A DNA stretch of 64,000 nucleotides. It comes from Stenopsyche tienmushanensis. Taxonomy: Eukaryota > Arthropoda > Insecta > Trichoptera > Stenopsychidae. Below the pieces are notes generated by a model. The model searched no databases. It had not been told where the DNA came from and saw only the letters and a program-made list of their open reading frames with translations. The translations under genes and the position numbers were made by a program. The stretch spans positions 248,001 to 312,000 of the forward strand of contig WACJ01000045.1 of assembly GCA_008973525.1 (NCBI GenBank), in the 5' to 3' direction. Shown here in pieces: positions 21,909 to 33,164 of the stretch (positions are counted from its first letter, which is position 1; the number at the start of each line of letters is the position of its first letter).

Positions 21909-22787
21909 CCTCAAAGCAGTGGTTCTCAACCGGTTCACCGCGACGAAAAAAAAACTCTTTGGAAAAATCGAATAATAGAGAAAAAAAAGTAGATATGTAT
22001 CATTCATTTAACAAAAACATTCTTGAGGGAATTATTTTCGTAATAATAGAACATTTAACTTTATCGGAAGAAAAGATTGCTCAATATTTTTCTTCCTTAA
22101 CACGTATCGTGCCGCGTCGGGCACCGGTGCCCGATGACGATTGTTACCAGTGCGCCGTGGCAGGCACCGGTGACTGATGGCACTCGATTTAGTAAAATAG
22201 TTCCTGTGCGCCGTCAGTTACACATTTAACAGTTTTTAATATATAATCTGATAGACATGGTGTTCCTGAACAAGCGGAACACCCGAACTTTTTTTTTTAA
22301 AAAACCATATCCAAAAAAACGGTAGGTATATTCCATGTTCTTCTTCTACGAGATTTTTATAATTAAACATTTACAATATACTAATTTAGATGAATGTATG
22401 CATATTTTATCATGTTATAAATACGTTTTAGGTTAAAAAAGTTTCTTTAACTCTTTTTTAACCTAAAACTTTTTAACTCTTTTTTTTCGACACACACATT
22501 AGATCATGAATATTATTTGCTAATACAAAACAATAGAATAATAAATTTAAAATAATATATGAATAAAAAAATAGGCTCTATGTATAAGATACTGTATAAA
22601 TGAATTAAATATTTCTATGTACTATATTGAAACACGCTAAACATAGATGTTGAAAACCATTACACCCCCCACAATACGTTACAACCTGTTTGGTTTTATT
22701 CCTTGCAAATTTTCTTCCAATGTTGCAATTTAATTTATAGCACCTGGTGCAGCAACGACGAACATTTCGAGATGAATCATCTTTTTT

Positions 22788-23147
22788 TCAAAAGTTCATG
22801 GCGCGATCGTCTTGCAATGATAGATGATGCCGTTTTTTGGATTTCATATATTGCCGAAAAGAGATTCTTCCTCGAAAAGGTATCATGCTTTCGTCAACAC
22901 AGACATATTCTTGTGGTTCATAATATTTTTTATAATTGATATTGAGATCATCGAAAATATTGTGAATTTTTGCTAACCGATCTTCTGGGTTTGCAGTGGA
23001 ATTATCCGCAAAATGTATCATTTGGAGCAAAATCATTATACTTTGTGGAAATTTCTGCCTGAAATGAATGTCTTTGCTCCAATATAAATAAATACTGTGT
23101 AGTTTGACGATCCAAATAATTAAATAAAAAAACCTCTTCATTTCCAA
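22788..23147 (-). pseudogene. piggyBac-type transposase fragment (catalytic core)
   Basis: A 119-codon minus-strand open stretch reads YWSKDIHFRQKFPQSI, IHFADNS, DRLAKIHNIFDDLN, then EYVCVDESMIPFRGR, SFRQYMKSKK. The VDESMIPFRGR phrase with Y...K is the signature of piggyBac transposases and includes a catalytic Asp. It ends at a stop after a frameshift. Family proteins are about 500-600 residues, so this is roughly a fifth. It lies inside the TTAA-bounded element 22,101-24,255 and surely belongs to it. Confidence 0.85.
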
Positions 23148-23285
23148 CTTATTTGTCGGCGATCAAGAACGTGATCTGGATGATATTCGTTGAGTTATTC
23201 CTTCAATCACTTGATCAGCATATCGATTTGATTGACATTAAATGAACCGTGATCAATATGCCAATAAGTCATGTGCAAAGAGTAA

Positions 23286-23479
23286 GGCCCGATCCACACT
23301 ATGATGCCGGTAACAGTTCCATCTCGGTCTCGGTCCCGTCAAATATTTTCATACAAAAAACGGGATTGGAACGATCCGATAGTGTGAATACTCTGATTGT
23401 TTCTTGTGTAAGAATATTTGATCGGACCGAGACCGGAGCGAGATCTAACCGTCAACGGCATCATGGTGTGGATCAGGCC
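23286..23479. mobile_element. Harbinger-like foldback MITE, copy 1
   Basis: A 194-base element that is almost entirely an inverted repeat: GGCCCGATCCACACTATG at the left and the inverse at the right, with TAA on both sides (23,283-23,285 and 23,480-23,482). A three-base TAA duplication and GGCC ends fit PIF/Harbinger. A sister copy lies at 47,149-47,348. Confidence 0.75.
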
Positions 23480-24622
23480 TAAGTATGACTTATACTTTGA
23501 AAGCATGATATTTTGAATCAATAATATTGGTTAGAATAAGACCAATAGAAAACGTCTCTTTATTTTGGGGGATGAACAGAAAAAAGTAAAAACAATCGTT
23601 TCTATTGAATAAATAGTGAAAAAATGGAATTATCTTCTCTATTGTTTATAGTATTTAAAATAAATGTTCTAAAAAGCAATAAAAAAGAGTCTTCTCAATT
23701 GCATTGTCTTAGACTAAAATCTTTTCAAACATTTAATTCCATTCATCGTTAAAATAAACTTGTCACAGATGACATATTTCATGTAATAAAAAAAGGTCGA
23801 TGTAATTTGTTACAATATAGACATATCAAAAAATATATCTGAATAGTTATGTGCCGTTTGACTTTTGTGTTTTTCATAATGAAAAAGTAAATTTGAATCA
23901 TAGGATAAATAATCTGTACGCGAAGTAATACGCTACGTCAACCGTCAGTGATTGATACCACAAATAAGATGTAATCTATCCAAAAAATATATAAACCATC
24001 ATGTATCATTACAATGTATTATTCAAAAAGATATGTACCAAAAAAAAAAAAAAAAAATATGCGTTGCATCCCATATGGACCACACAGGCCGCGTCGGGCA
24101 CCGGTGACTGATGGCCTAAAATAGGTTCTATTTAATTTTTTTTTTAAATTTTGACCACAATTTATAATCCTTATATATAAATATATAATATAGAACTAAA
24201 TTTGTATGATGGCCTGGTGGGTCATTTTTGAAAAATGTCCTTGGCACGATACGTGTTAAATATAGAAAATTATGACTGGATACGAAATCCATTTGCTACG
24301 TATTGTGAATTTTCATACGCTTGAGGAATTTTGGATTTGGATATCCAGCACTTCACATGAAGACACTGAAAATTTTGTTACAGTTTTCGACATCATATTT
24401 GTCTCAGCAATAACTAATATGAAAACTATAAAACGAGAAAGGCTTACGAATTTAAACAAATAATTGAGTATATAAGAACTATATCAAATATTCGCTGTTT
24501 CTAGGGAAAAATTAACTAACTAAATTTATTTTCAATATTAAACATTCTGATGCACCGCCACTTTTTCTCATGATCAAGAGTGCACCGTGACTTCAAAAAG
24601 GTTGAGAGTTACTGCCTTAAGG

Positions 24623-25687
24623 ACTGAGAAACTAAAATAAAATGCCACTTATTAATTTGTTGTGGACATGTAAAATGTTTGTTTATTTGATATCCGTCGA
24701 TAACGGACACACCTGGATCACAATTTTAAGTTATCACTTTCTTTATGACAAAGAAACTTTTTCGTCAAAACATTGAGCTCAGTTCCTGGCGATCATTTGC
24801 TCGGCACGTTTGAGTTTTGTATTCTACTCTCTGTACCGTCGATATGGATTGCTCTGACAATCATACTCCTCGAATAAATGAAAGTTTTCTTCTTAGCAAA
24901 CATGCCAAAAAATTAAAATATATTTTTAAAAAACTGGTCTGTAATCCTTAGGTGCATCATTTTACTAATATATGTAAAAAAAAAGTGCGCTCCCACGTAG
25001 TATTGTTTTTTTTTCTTTTCGAAAATGCATCAGATATCTCAGAAGAATTTACATTCACTTCCGTAGCATCCTTTCCCATCAATCTTACACTCGTCTGCTG
25101 ATAGGCCGTATTAACACTCAGTATGCGGGGTCGTTTGACTTGAACTGCACATATTAAATATTATAAAATAAATGTAGTTATCATAACGACCTGCATGCAA
25201 CTGATCCGTTATATTTTCATATTTACTCGTTTTTTTCTTTGTTTTCTTTTCCGCATTTTAGTGGCGTTGGTGTATAAGTCGTCGGAAATTAAACATAAGA
25301 TTCCACGTGGGTCTGGTGGAAACAATTTAGCATTTTAAAAGCTATCAGAAACATCAACGAAGCGTGAAATGAAGTTACCCGTATGAAGAAGTTGGGAAAA
25401 ATTTACTCAGAATAATTGTAGACTGTCTAAAATTATGAAAATGATATTCAATATATTTATCACCAAAAAGATGATCTTTTAACCATTTCTGAAGGTACCA
25501 AAAGTGTTGATATGAACGATGTTGAAACTGCTTAAATGACACGGCGGACCTGTGACCCGTTAATGTGTAAACGCGCATATGTGCGATAGGACTCGTGTGA
25601 CACAAAACGAGCATTCTTGCACATTGAGTGCGAAGTTTATATATCTCATCCTTATAGTGCAGCTACAAACAGTCCACTGCAGAGCTA
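24623..25687 (+). other. AT-rich stretch with a weak Tigger-like relic
   Basis: No gene. Positions 25,240-25,540 resemble 62,630-62,960 (shared order: aa.cataagattccac, acgaagcgt, atgaagtta, ccatttctg.agg.a). The latter region reads like a decayed pogo/jerky N-terminal half; the assignment is weak. TTAACACTCAGTATGCGGGG near 25,112 resembles a piggyBac-like end without a partner. Confidence 0.35.
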
Positions 25688-25924
25688 CAGTGAACCCTGC
25701 TATAAAGCGCATGTCTATACCGATTTTTTTCCTTATCTTTGGCGGCGGTCTTCTCCTATAGCACTTCATTATGTTTTGTCTCTTGACTTCACTAATCGAT
25801 AACATTCCAGAGATAAGATCGTACTTCTACAGCCGTCGAACCATTTATCTTCAAGTAAATCGATCCACATGTTTTTTTGATGCGATGTACAGTGATTTTC
25901 AACCATTGTATTTTTTTATAATAA

Positions 25925-26310
25925 GCACTCCGTTGTTCCCTCTCAGGGGACATCGAAATTCTAGTATATCACTTGGATGTTCCCGCTGGTGGGAAATTAA
26001 AGTTTATTAGTGATTACGAAGAATCAACTTATTCCAGCACAACTTTTTGAGAAATGAATGTTTCTCTATAGTTTTCTGTTGAAACAGCACAAAAAATAAA
26101 ATCAAAATATGGTACAATTACTAAGATATACACCCCCAGAATATTATGTGGTGCGGATCAACATATCGTCGTTATATTTACTATGAAAACCATTGAAATG
26201 TGGAATAAAGTTATTTTCTGGGGTTTGGAATTGTGTCTTATCAACTCTTACATAATTTACCGCATCTCAAAAAAAAGGCGTCAAACTACTTATTATTGTC
26301 AAAGTGTGCA
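25925..26310 (+). repeat. piggyBac-derived repeat, second copy
   Basis: Matches 16,815-17,295 of the piggyBac-like element: ttccctctcaggggacatcg, tttattagtgattac.aagaatcaa, caactttttgagaaatg, gcggatcaacatatcgtcg and the codons for a decayed NSYIIY segment. It lacks about 100 bases in the middle and both TTAA ends. Confidence 0.7.
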
Positions 26311-26617
26311 AATCAGCCTACAATGCATATCTGATTGATTTTTTTTTTTGCAAATATATTTTTCTCGATGTCTACAAATTCATACAAGTCCAATATCGTT
26401 ATAATACCTTAATTGGTTTCAAAACTATACTATATAATATGAGGGTTTGTAAATGCACGTTTCTATGACAAAGTGACGCCAAGTAGCTGGTAATTAAAGT
26501 TCACGATGTACATTGTCTAATATCAAATAACATAAACAATAATTCCCGTAAGCGTCGATTTATTTCATTTGTAATTCAATACTTTATGCTTTTTAAATTA
26601 TATTGGGAAGATACAAT

Positions 26618-27405
26618 TAGGAGTCCCAATCGAATATTTGAATATTCGATATTCGAATATTTATAAAAGTATTCGGAAATTGTTCGTTTTCTTTATCAAG
26701 CAGTTTAGAAAGTTAAAACATGATTTTGGTAAAAAAACTTTATTCACTGTCATTCATTCAAATCATTAACCCTTGAGAAGTGAGCTAATTAAAAATGGTC
26801 ATAAACTTAGATGCCATATTCTTATGTCTACCACTTATTTTCCGTACTAATCCACATCTGTCAGGACCGCGCAGCGTATATGAAGCTTGTATATAAATAA
26901 ATAAACACTATCGATAGCATACAATCATCGTTAATTTCTTGCGTAAACATAAATAATACGTTTTAAATCGATTCATTTGGGTTATTATTAGTCGATAAAT
27001 TAGGGTTCTAATCTATATAATCGTACGATCTACGCAAGACACTTATTCAAAAATTTCGTTGATGCCACTTCTGATATTTTTGATTTTGTTTATTTGGAAA
27101 GCCTTCAAAATTGACATCACGCCTTTGTTTACGACAAAACGCGTTGCACAACAGAAAATGCTACAACTCGCCTTCTTTATTCGGTGACCGATCATGAAGC
27201 TTCCTATCCATATTTGTATTGAAGGGAAATATGTAGAAAAATAAGATACTATTTTTATATATCGCTAATAAATCTGTACAGCAAAATTCCGTTTTTTTTT
27301 TTTAAATCGCCCTCGTATATGTAATATATGTAAAATATTCGAATATTTTTCCAATTTCGTATTCGTTATTGGAATAATTGATTTTACGAATATTTGCGAC
27401 CCCTA
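26618..27405. mobile_element. hAT-like element with perfect 8-bp target duplication
   Basis: GATACAAT at 26,610-26,617 and again at 27,406-27,413 flank TAGGAGTCCC ... GCGACCCCTA. Subterminal sequence is rich in cgaatattcg at both ends. No hAT transposase remains; the middle contains mariner-like sequence (about 27,130-27,330). A partial sister starts at 58,649 with TAGGGGTCCCAAATATTCG. Confidence 0.85.
27130..27330 (+). mobile_element. mariner-like 3' remnant inside the hAT-like element
   Basis: The stretch caactcgccttctttattcggtgac...atgaagctt resembles the C-terminal coding end seen at 39,460-39,510. It is followed by taataaatctgtacagcaaaatt, which recurs at 38,035 and 42,485 as the 3' end of the same mariner family. 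Heavily decayed. Confidence 0.45.
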
Positions 27406-27414
27406 GATACAATA

Positions 27415-27960
27415 CGAAAAATGATTTACATTGGCTCATCAGTCAGTATAAATCAAACTGTTCGTGTAAAAAATATTTCATTAGCTCGAACGAAAAATTA
27501 TTTGATAGATGTGGATTGAAAATCGCGGTCAAAAAAATATACCCCTGGACAGACATTTGATCAAAAGAAACGCAATCACATAATTTGAATATTTAAAAGA
27601 AAATTTAGGACGTCATTATGAGGAAGCATTTATCACTAGTAATGAATGGTTTGAAGGATTTAAAAGACGTTTTCTTAAAATGACATCAAAATACAAGGCG
27701 AACGTTCTTCAGCCGACGTATATGCTGCTAATATTTCTTAAATTAATTTAAGACAATCATACAAATGAGAGATTATACAGCAAGCCAAGTGACAAATGAC
27801 AAGACGGGCCTAAATCGGAAAAAAATGCCAGAGCGAACGTTCATAACTAAAACAGAGAAATCTGCTCCAGGTTTCAAAGTTTCAAAGGAAGAATTACGCA
27901 ACTCCTTTGCAGTAATGCTTCAGATTGTTTGAATAAACCATTAGTTTAGTTAATTAAAAA
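27415..27960 (+). pseudogene. jerky/Tigger-type transposase relic
   Basis: Plus-strand pieces in order: DLHWLISQYKSN, EAFITSNEWFEGFKRRF, then KKMPERTFITKTEKSAPGFKVSK in mixed frames. They correspond to the CENP-B-like DNA-binding region (GW..RFK.R) and the start of the DDE domain (MP.RT.......EKSAPG.K.SK) of jerky/Tigger transposases. Stops and frameshifts throughout. It belongs to the Tigger-like element 25,688-28,324. Confidence 0.7.
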
Positions 27961-28341
27961 AACTTTTAAGCACATATTTTTATTTTATATTAACATGTAT
28001 TCTAAAATAATGCGTATTGCCAAAAAAGCCTTTTTATTAATTCATGATATGCTTTTGCATTAAAAAAAAAACTTTAAAGACTTTCGCGTTGAACTCCCCT
28101 GACTGCTGCGAATGAAATAGGCCCGCCAAAATACGCAATTTGTGTGCTTGTAAACAAACTAAACAAGTTCAAGGTCATTTAATATACAAAAATGAAAAAA
28201 TTGCTAAATTCTTTAAAATCGCCCATATCAATTGAAAAAACCTAACCCCTAATTTTGTATTGGCGCCTAACTTTCTAAAGCCTATACCACGGTCCCTATC
28301 TCGTCGTTATAGGAGGGTTGACTGTATGTAGCATCCTACTA

Positions 28342-29126
28342 CAGTCATTTCTCAACTTACGACCATTCACACTTACGAAGGAGAGTAAAATTTAAAATAA
28401 AATGCGCACCGAAGCTAAATGCATGCTCGGATTTAAAGTATTCAAAGACCATTTGCCTGACCAATATGCGCCAACAAGGGGGGATTACTAACTTCAAAGT
28501 GCATTATTTAACAGTTACTTTTGCCCAAGCAACTGAAGAAAGAGAAAAAGATCACTCAAAAACTATAACATCTATAAGGCAATTAAAAATATCTCTGACG
28601 GATGGATAAACGTAAGAACATCGTGTATGTACGGTATATGGAACAAATTATTAAAACATAACAATAATATAAATTTAGATAGAAAAAAAGTAGTAGAAGT
28701 AACTAAAATACCACTGTACAATCAATCCAAAAATTTAATCTGGACGCTGACAGTATAAAATTCAATTTTTATAAAATGATGTTGAATGTCTCGCAAATCA
28801 AAATTTGAGATTGAGGAAGAAAAAGCGAAAGAAAAAATCAAGAGTTAAAAGAACTAAATATACACAATGAACTGCATATCTAAAGACATAACTGCAAATT
28901 TTAACCAAATTAGAAACAGAATTTAACATTTTGAAAATATGAATCCAGACGCCGATAGGCCTTCGAAGGTACGTCGTCAAAATGAGCGAGCACTCGCCTG
29001 TTATAATTTAACTTATAAAGAAACCAAACAGCAATCTATACATTTCATCCTATTTTCTTGTATGAAATTCGACTTGCGTCCTAGTTGGCGGAACGGAAAC
29101 CCCATTGTAATTGAGAGAGTTGACTG
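28342..29126 (+). mobile_element. Tigger-like non-autonomous element with transposase scrap
   Basis: TA (28,340-28,341) then CAGTCATTTCTCAACTTACG; the right end read inverted is CAGTCAACTCTCTCAATTAC, followed by TA (29,127-29,128). Inside, the plus strand reads YNIYKAIKNISDGWINVRTSC near 28,560-28,625, like the late region of jerky/Tigger transposases. It starts only 16 bases after the previous Tigger-like element ends. Confidence 0.55.
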
Positions 29127-29129
29127 TAT

Positions 29130-29560
29130 TTATTATGATTCTAAGACCCAATACCTAATTGTTTTCAGCCGGATACGAACAAATTCCATTGTAATTTTAA
29201 TGTTCATTTTGTCGTCATCTGTTGAAGATCGACGTGTGATGACCTTTCTATTTTGTACTCTATGTAAAAAAAAGTTCAAATATTGTATTCCTTTATGGCA
29301 ACGGTTCTCAAGCATACGGAGTCCGCGGACCTTTTCGCCTTTTGAACAATTATTTTTTGGCGGACCCCATTCCAACCCTTTACCCAATCCCAAAATCTTA
29401 CGTCGCTTTTGAGATTTAATTTTTCAAGCAAATAAACATTTATTGGTCAAAATAAATTTAAAAAAAATAGTAAATTAAGGCAACCCTAAATAAACAATCA
29501 ATTTTAATGGCGTGTAACAAAATAAACGTCTTAACAAAAAATATTAATTATGTTTTGCAA
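29130..29560. repeat. fragments of repeat family R and of the GCGGACCCC hAT-like MITE
   Basis: 29,133-29,240 is a reverse-oriented relative of 61,190-61,280 (attcggctg, ttcgtat, gatgac). 29,300-29,480 starts caacggttctcaagcata.ggagtccgcggacc and contains ggcggaccccattccaaccctt and tttattggtcaaaata, matching the hAT-like MITE at 35,044-35,380, with decay at the right end. Confidence 0.55.
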
Positions 29561-29571
29561 CTAGGGAATCC

Positions 29572-29990
29572 AATTCCGGAATCCCGGACAGTTTTAGGTG
29601 CTCCCAAAGGCGAAATCCCAAAAAAATGGGATTGAAATTTTTATCTAGCAGAAATCATACACCTCATCAGTACAACGAAGGCTACTAAATCGAGACATTC
29701 TCGCTGAAATCTGGACGCTTGGAAACAGTGGCGTAACTACTAATTGGCAAGCATAGACGACGCCTAGGCGCAGTAACTATCTAATCTATGTATACTAATA
29801 TGCAGTACATACATGTTTTTCAAATTGTTTAAATTAACCTTTCCCTACCGGTGATGTATTTACTACACCTCGACTTTAATAATGGGAATATCGATATGAA
29901 ATATAATAGATACGGGCTTCAGAATTTCTGTATTCCTCCGTAGTATAATTACGAATCACATTAAAGTATTATAGTATACAAGTATTCAAT
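29572..29990 (+). repeat. dispersed repeat family A, copy 2
   Basis: Begins TAGGGAATCCAATTCCGG and stays collinear with 48,905-49,372 to gtattatagtatacaagtattc. It lacks the final cgacggaaataaataattt segment. Confidence 0.75.
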
Positions 29991-30054
29991 GCTAAACAAC
30001 AAATACTCAAAAGCCGTAGATGATTCCACAGGATATGATGTGCATATGCTAGGA

Positions 30055-30407
30055 CAGCGGTCGGAAAAGTTTGGTCCGCAGAGAAATCTGGCAATATTGT
30101 AATTTTTAAGATATTGAAAATCTGATAATAAAAATGGTAAAAAACTCATCGTTTTATTCAATTCAACCTGAAAAGTCTACTGATATCAAAGAACTCTTAC
30201 TGTTCGTTAGGGTTGTGTATGAAGAAATTTTTACTTTTTTGCTTAATTTGCCGGGTAGAACACAACCAGCTCAAATATTTTTGAAGCTTAAAACACGAAT
30301 ATAAATAAATAATATTTAATATAAAAGTCCAATTAGCGGTCCGCTCGATTAAAATTGTTAATTTTACATTTAGTGGTCCGTGAGTTTAAAAACGTTGCCG
30401 ACTTCTG
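30055..30407. mobile_element. hAT-like MITE with 8-bp target duplication
   Basis: TGCTAGGA then CAGCGGTCGGAAAAGTTTGG; the right end read inverted is CAGAAGTCGGCAACGTTTTT, followed by TGCCAGGA. The duplication differs at one base. Subterminal GTGGTCCG/GGTCCGC near both ends. No coding content. A lone end of the same type (agtttgccgactcctg) lies at 63,595-63,612. Confidence 0.8.
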
Positions 30408-30415
30408 TGCCAGGA

Positions 30416-33160
30416 CACACAAATCACACTTAGACAATAAAATATACAATTCAATAAACTGTTTACGTAATTCCTAATATTTCTAAAATCGCTGGGGGTT
30501 AAACGGTTAACCAACGAAGAGCTGCAGGGAATAAAGTGAGTTCTTAGAAGCTGTTCCCGTATGAAATTTAACCGTCAAAATCATTGAAAATACTTTTTCG
30601 ATTCATAATGAATGCATGGGAGTTGTTAAAGAAAAACAACGAAGATTACGAGTGCCGTAAAACGTGCTTGTAACGGGTTTATTTGACAGTTATTGACAAA
30701 TTTTACATAATAAACGTAGACAGCCAAAGCAAAGAACGCTAGATTCATTTTTACAACGCAGACTGAGTGACTCATAAACATTTCCCCGTTGATCACGACT
30801 TTCTCCAAAACGAATCCCCGTTATCGACGGGGACTTATGGGACTATTGCTAACCATTTTGACATGGTTTTTCATAGCGAATATAAGTTTTAAAAAGCCAC
30901 ACTTCATGTAGATTTGAATCCATGACAATTGAGTTACCAAGCCAATCGCCCAATCGCGGAACTATCAACAAGCCATATTCCTATACATATGCATAATTAT
31001 TTTATGCAGGTGTACGATATAATGGCAACATCCCTGTTTGAGAAATACAATGCACTTAAAAAAAATTTCCGCAGAAAATCGCACAAAAGAGCCATGACTT
31101 ACATAGAAAAAGTAAAGATGCGTTCCCAGGATTTTAAAAACCGCATAACTTTAAAACAGCTATATAAAATATATCCAAAATCGCATAAAAAAGTTAATAA
31201 AAAACAGGAAAACAATAAGGCAAGTAAAAAATTACATTTTTGATAAAATTTAAGGGACGTCTTGCATCATTGGTAATATTTTAAGGATATCTGACATCTG
31301 GCATTTCAAATGCCAGACATCCACTAGAGCAGCGGTTCTTAAACAGGGATAAAATTTCGAGAAAAACGTGTGATGATATTCGACCAATGGCTCACTCTAG
31401 AACATTTTCTGGTTACGGTTAAAACGTAATTCGTCAGCAATAAGGGCGATACGCATATCCTAATTTGTTTTATTTACATCAACTCAATTTCTTCGCAGCT
31501 TTGATGTTAAAACCGCATCGATTTATTATGTTTAAATCGATTTAAAATATTGACATAATGTGGCGGTCTTTGATTCAAGTCAAATCATAATTTAAAAATG
31601 ACATCAATGTATTCCTTAAGATTCTTCGGATATAAATACATTCAGTCTTCAACCAAACGATAGCAATGGGGAATTAGTTTTAGTTGAGAGCAGTAGTCTA
31701 AGTTTATCTTAAGTTTGTTAGATTTAAATTTTCGAGTTTAAATCGTCGTGTTTAGGAATTGTTTAAAGTTTAATAATTATATATCTTGAGAGTCGTTTAC
31801 GCCTTGTAACAGCAGCTAATATAAAGTGAAGCAAATAAATTAGTTTTAAGTAGATCTCGTTTTAGAAATCCATTCCATCGTATCTTCCTTCTCCACCAGC
31901 CTGTTTTTGAATCCTCGCCAACGTTATGAATGTGATGGGACAGTCGTGGGTCATCGGAAACTCGCGTTCTGAGAATAACGTCGCTTAACAAAGGGGTTGC
32001 TGCTGCTGCAGAGAGAGAAGAAAGTGCAGAGCCGACGCGACAAAGATAACTGGGGCCCGATTTCGGCTGAGGGGTTACAAGATAAAAAAATAAATCTGGT
32101 AGAAATAATAGAGGGTTATATAGAAATTATTCGTACCCAGTTTGAAGTTAATTCATTAATTAAAACTTGAGATATCATGTTCACCGTGTTGAAAAAAGTA
32201 GTTTCGAGAAAAACGCGTTAAAAGATTTCATTAAGGTAGGACCGGCCAAGTTTCCGCCTCACCAAAATACCTATAACTCCGTAAGTAGTTGGCATTTTGG
32301 AAAATGCATTTTTAAAGGTCAAAACATTGGAAAAATGCAAAAAAACGAAATCATTTTTTTCAAAAATCCAAACCAGAATAAATGGCGTGGACATAATTCA
32401 GCAATAACAGATGCAATATGATTTAAACAGTTCCAAATTATAATTTTTTTTCCAAATTTCGGTTAGTGTTGATGATTTATTTCCTATTTTATCCAAAATA
32501 TCTCGATACGTACTCTTTATGAAATAAAAATAAAAAATTGCTTTAAAAAAGCCAGATAGCTTCGAAATCGCACAAAGAGGTTCGAGTGTATAGTCAAACA
32601 AATAAAAAATTCAAATAGAGAGTTACAATAAATTTATAGGAGTCGGCAATGACGTTTTATATTTATTTTGCCAAGAAAATAAGTCATTTTTCTAAAAATG
32701 TTTATTTTTAAAGAATGGTACTGAATCAATATTGAAGGGAAAAAAATAAGTCTGTTGAAATGATGGCAAAAATATAATAGAACCCGACATGATAGCATCG
32801 AGAAATGCATTCCCAGATATAAACCTGAGAAAGAAAAAAAAAATAGTGCGAAGATCACGTACGTTTGTAACATGGGAAGAGTTTTAAATGATATTAAAAT
32901 ATTATTAGAACAGCCATTAGCCTTTTTTTAGAAATGTTTTATACTACGTGTCTACATCAAACCATGACCTTTTTCTTAGTATCATATTGGATTTTTGCGC
33001 AGTTTACTATCAAGAAAATGTACATTTGTTTTCGCTTAATGCGGTTACAATTATTTTAAATAATGCAAACACGCATGAACACCTCATTATTTACATTTTA
33101 TTTTAAAAATTCTGGACATTTATAACTTTTTAAACACTATAAGTAGTAACACCACCATAT
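30416..33160. other. 2.7 kb AT-rich stretch without recognisable gene
   Basis: A 104-codon plus-strand frame (30,929-31,243) with a Lys-rich end (FEKYNALKKNFRRKSHKR) matches nothing I know. A single hAT-like end cagcggttcttaaacagg lies at 31,327. Around 31,620-32,080, GATATAAATA, ttcagtcttc and later aataaatta give an LTR-like arrangement, but no repeat partner was found. The rest is featureless. Confidence 0.4.
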
Positions 33161-33164
33161 TTAA

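Larger units (their letters stand above)
22101..24255 (-). mobile_element. piggyBac-like element with perfect 13-bp inverted ends
   Basis: TTAA (22,097-22,100), CACGTATCGTGCC ... GGCACGATACGTG, TTAA (24,256-24,259). The 13-base ends are a perfect inverted repeat. A subterminal sequence GCCGCGTCGGGCACCGGTG occurs inside the left end (about 22,112) and again inside the right end (about 24,089) in the same orientation. The minus strand carries part of a transposase (23,147-22,788). A Harbinger-like MITE sits at 23,286. It is inserted in the hAT transposase gene. Confidence 0.85.
21917..24614 (+). mobile_element. hAT-like element split by a piggyBac-like insertion
   Basis: CAGTGGTTCTCAACC at the left and an inverted GGTTGAGAGTTACTG at the right (12 of 15 matching), with 8-base flanks CCTCAAAG and CCTTAAGG that look like a diverged target duplication. 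The hAT-specific part is only 21,917-22,096 plus 24,260-24,614. Plus-strand translation gives LSEEKIAQYFSSL before the insertion and NIENYDWIRNPF directly after it, then EEFWIWISS and SAITNMKTIKRERL. Together these follow the C-terminal region of hAT transposases of the ZBED5/GTF2IRD2 type, through the dimerisation segment. Stops are present, so it is dead. Confidence 0.75.
25688..28324 (+). mobile_element. Tigger/pogo-like element with nested insertions
   Basis: Left end CAGTGAACCCTGCTATAA preceded by TA (25,686-25,687); right end, read inverted, CAGTCAACCCTCCTATAA, followed by TA (28,325-28,326). The first 18 bases match at 16 positions. It carries the transposase relic at 27,415-27,960 and is interrupted by a piggyBac-derived segment (25,925-26,310) and a hAT-like element (26,618-27,405). 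TA flanks and CAGT ends fit pogo/Tigger elements. Confidence 0.65.

Noticed and set aside
24040..24060. Poly-A run as a retrotransposon tail
   Set aside because: It lies inside the piggyBac-like element with no coding sequence upstream; simple homopolymers are common throughout.
28939..29412. 157-codon plus-strand frame
   Set aside because: It crosses the right end of a Tigger-like element and two repeat fragments, so it cannot be one gene.
31615..32080. LTR-like arrangement (TATA-like, initiator-like and AATAAA-like motifs)
   Set aside because: No second copy, no inverted TG/CA ends, no primer-binding site or gag/pol sequence found.
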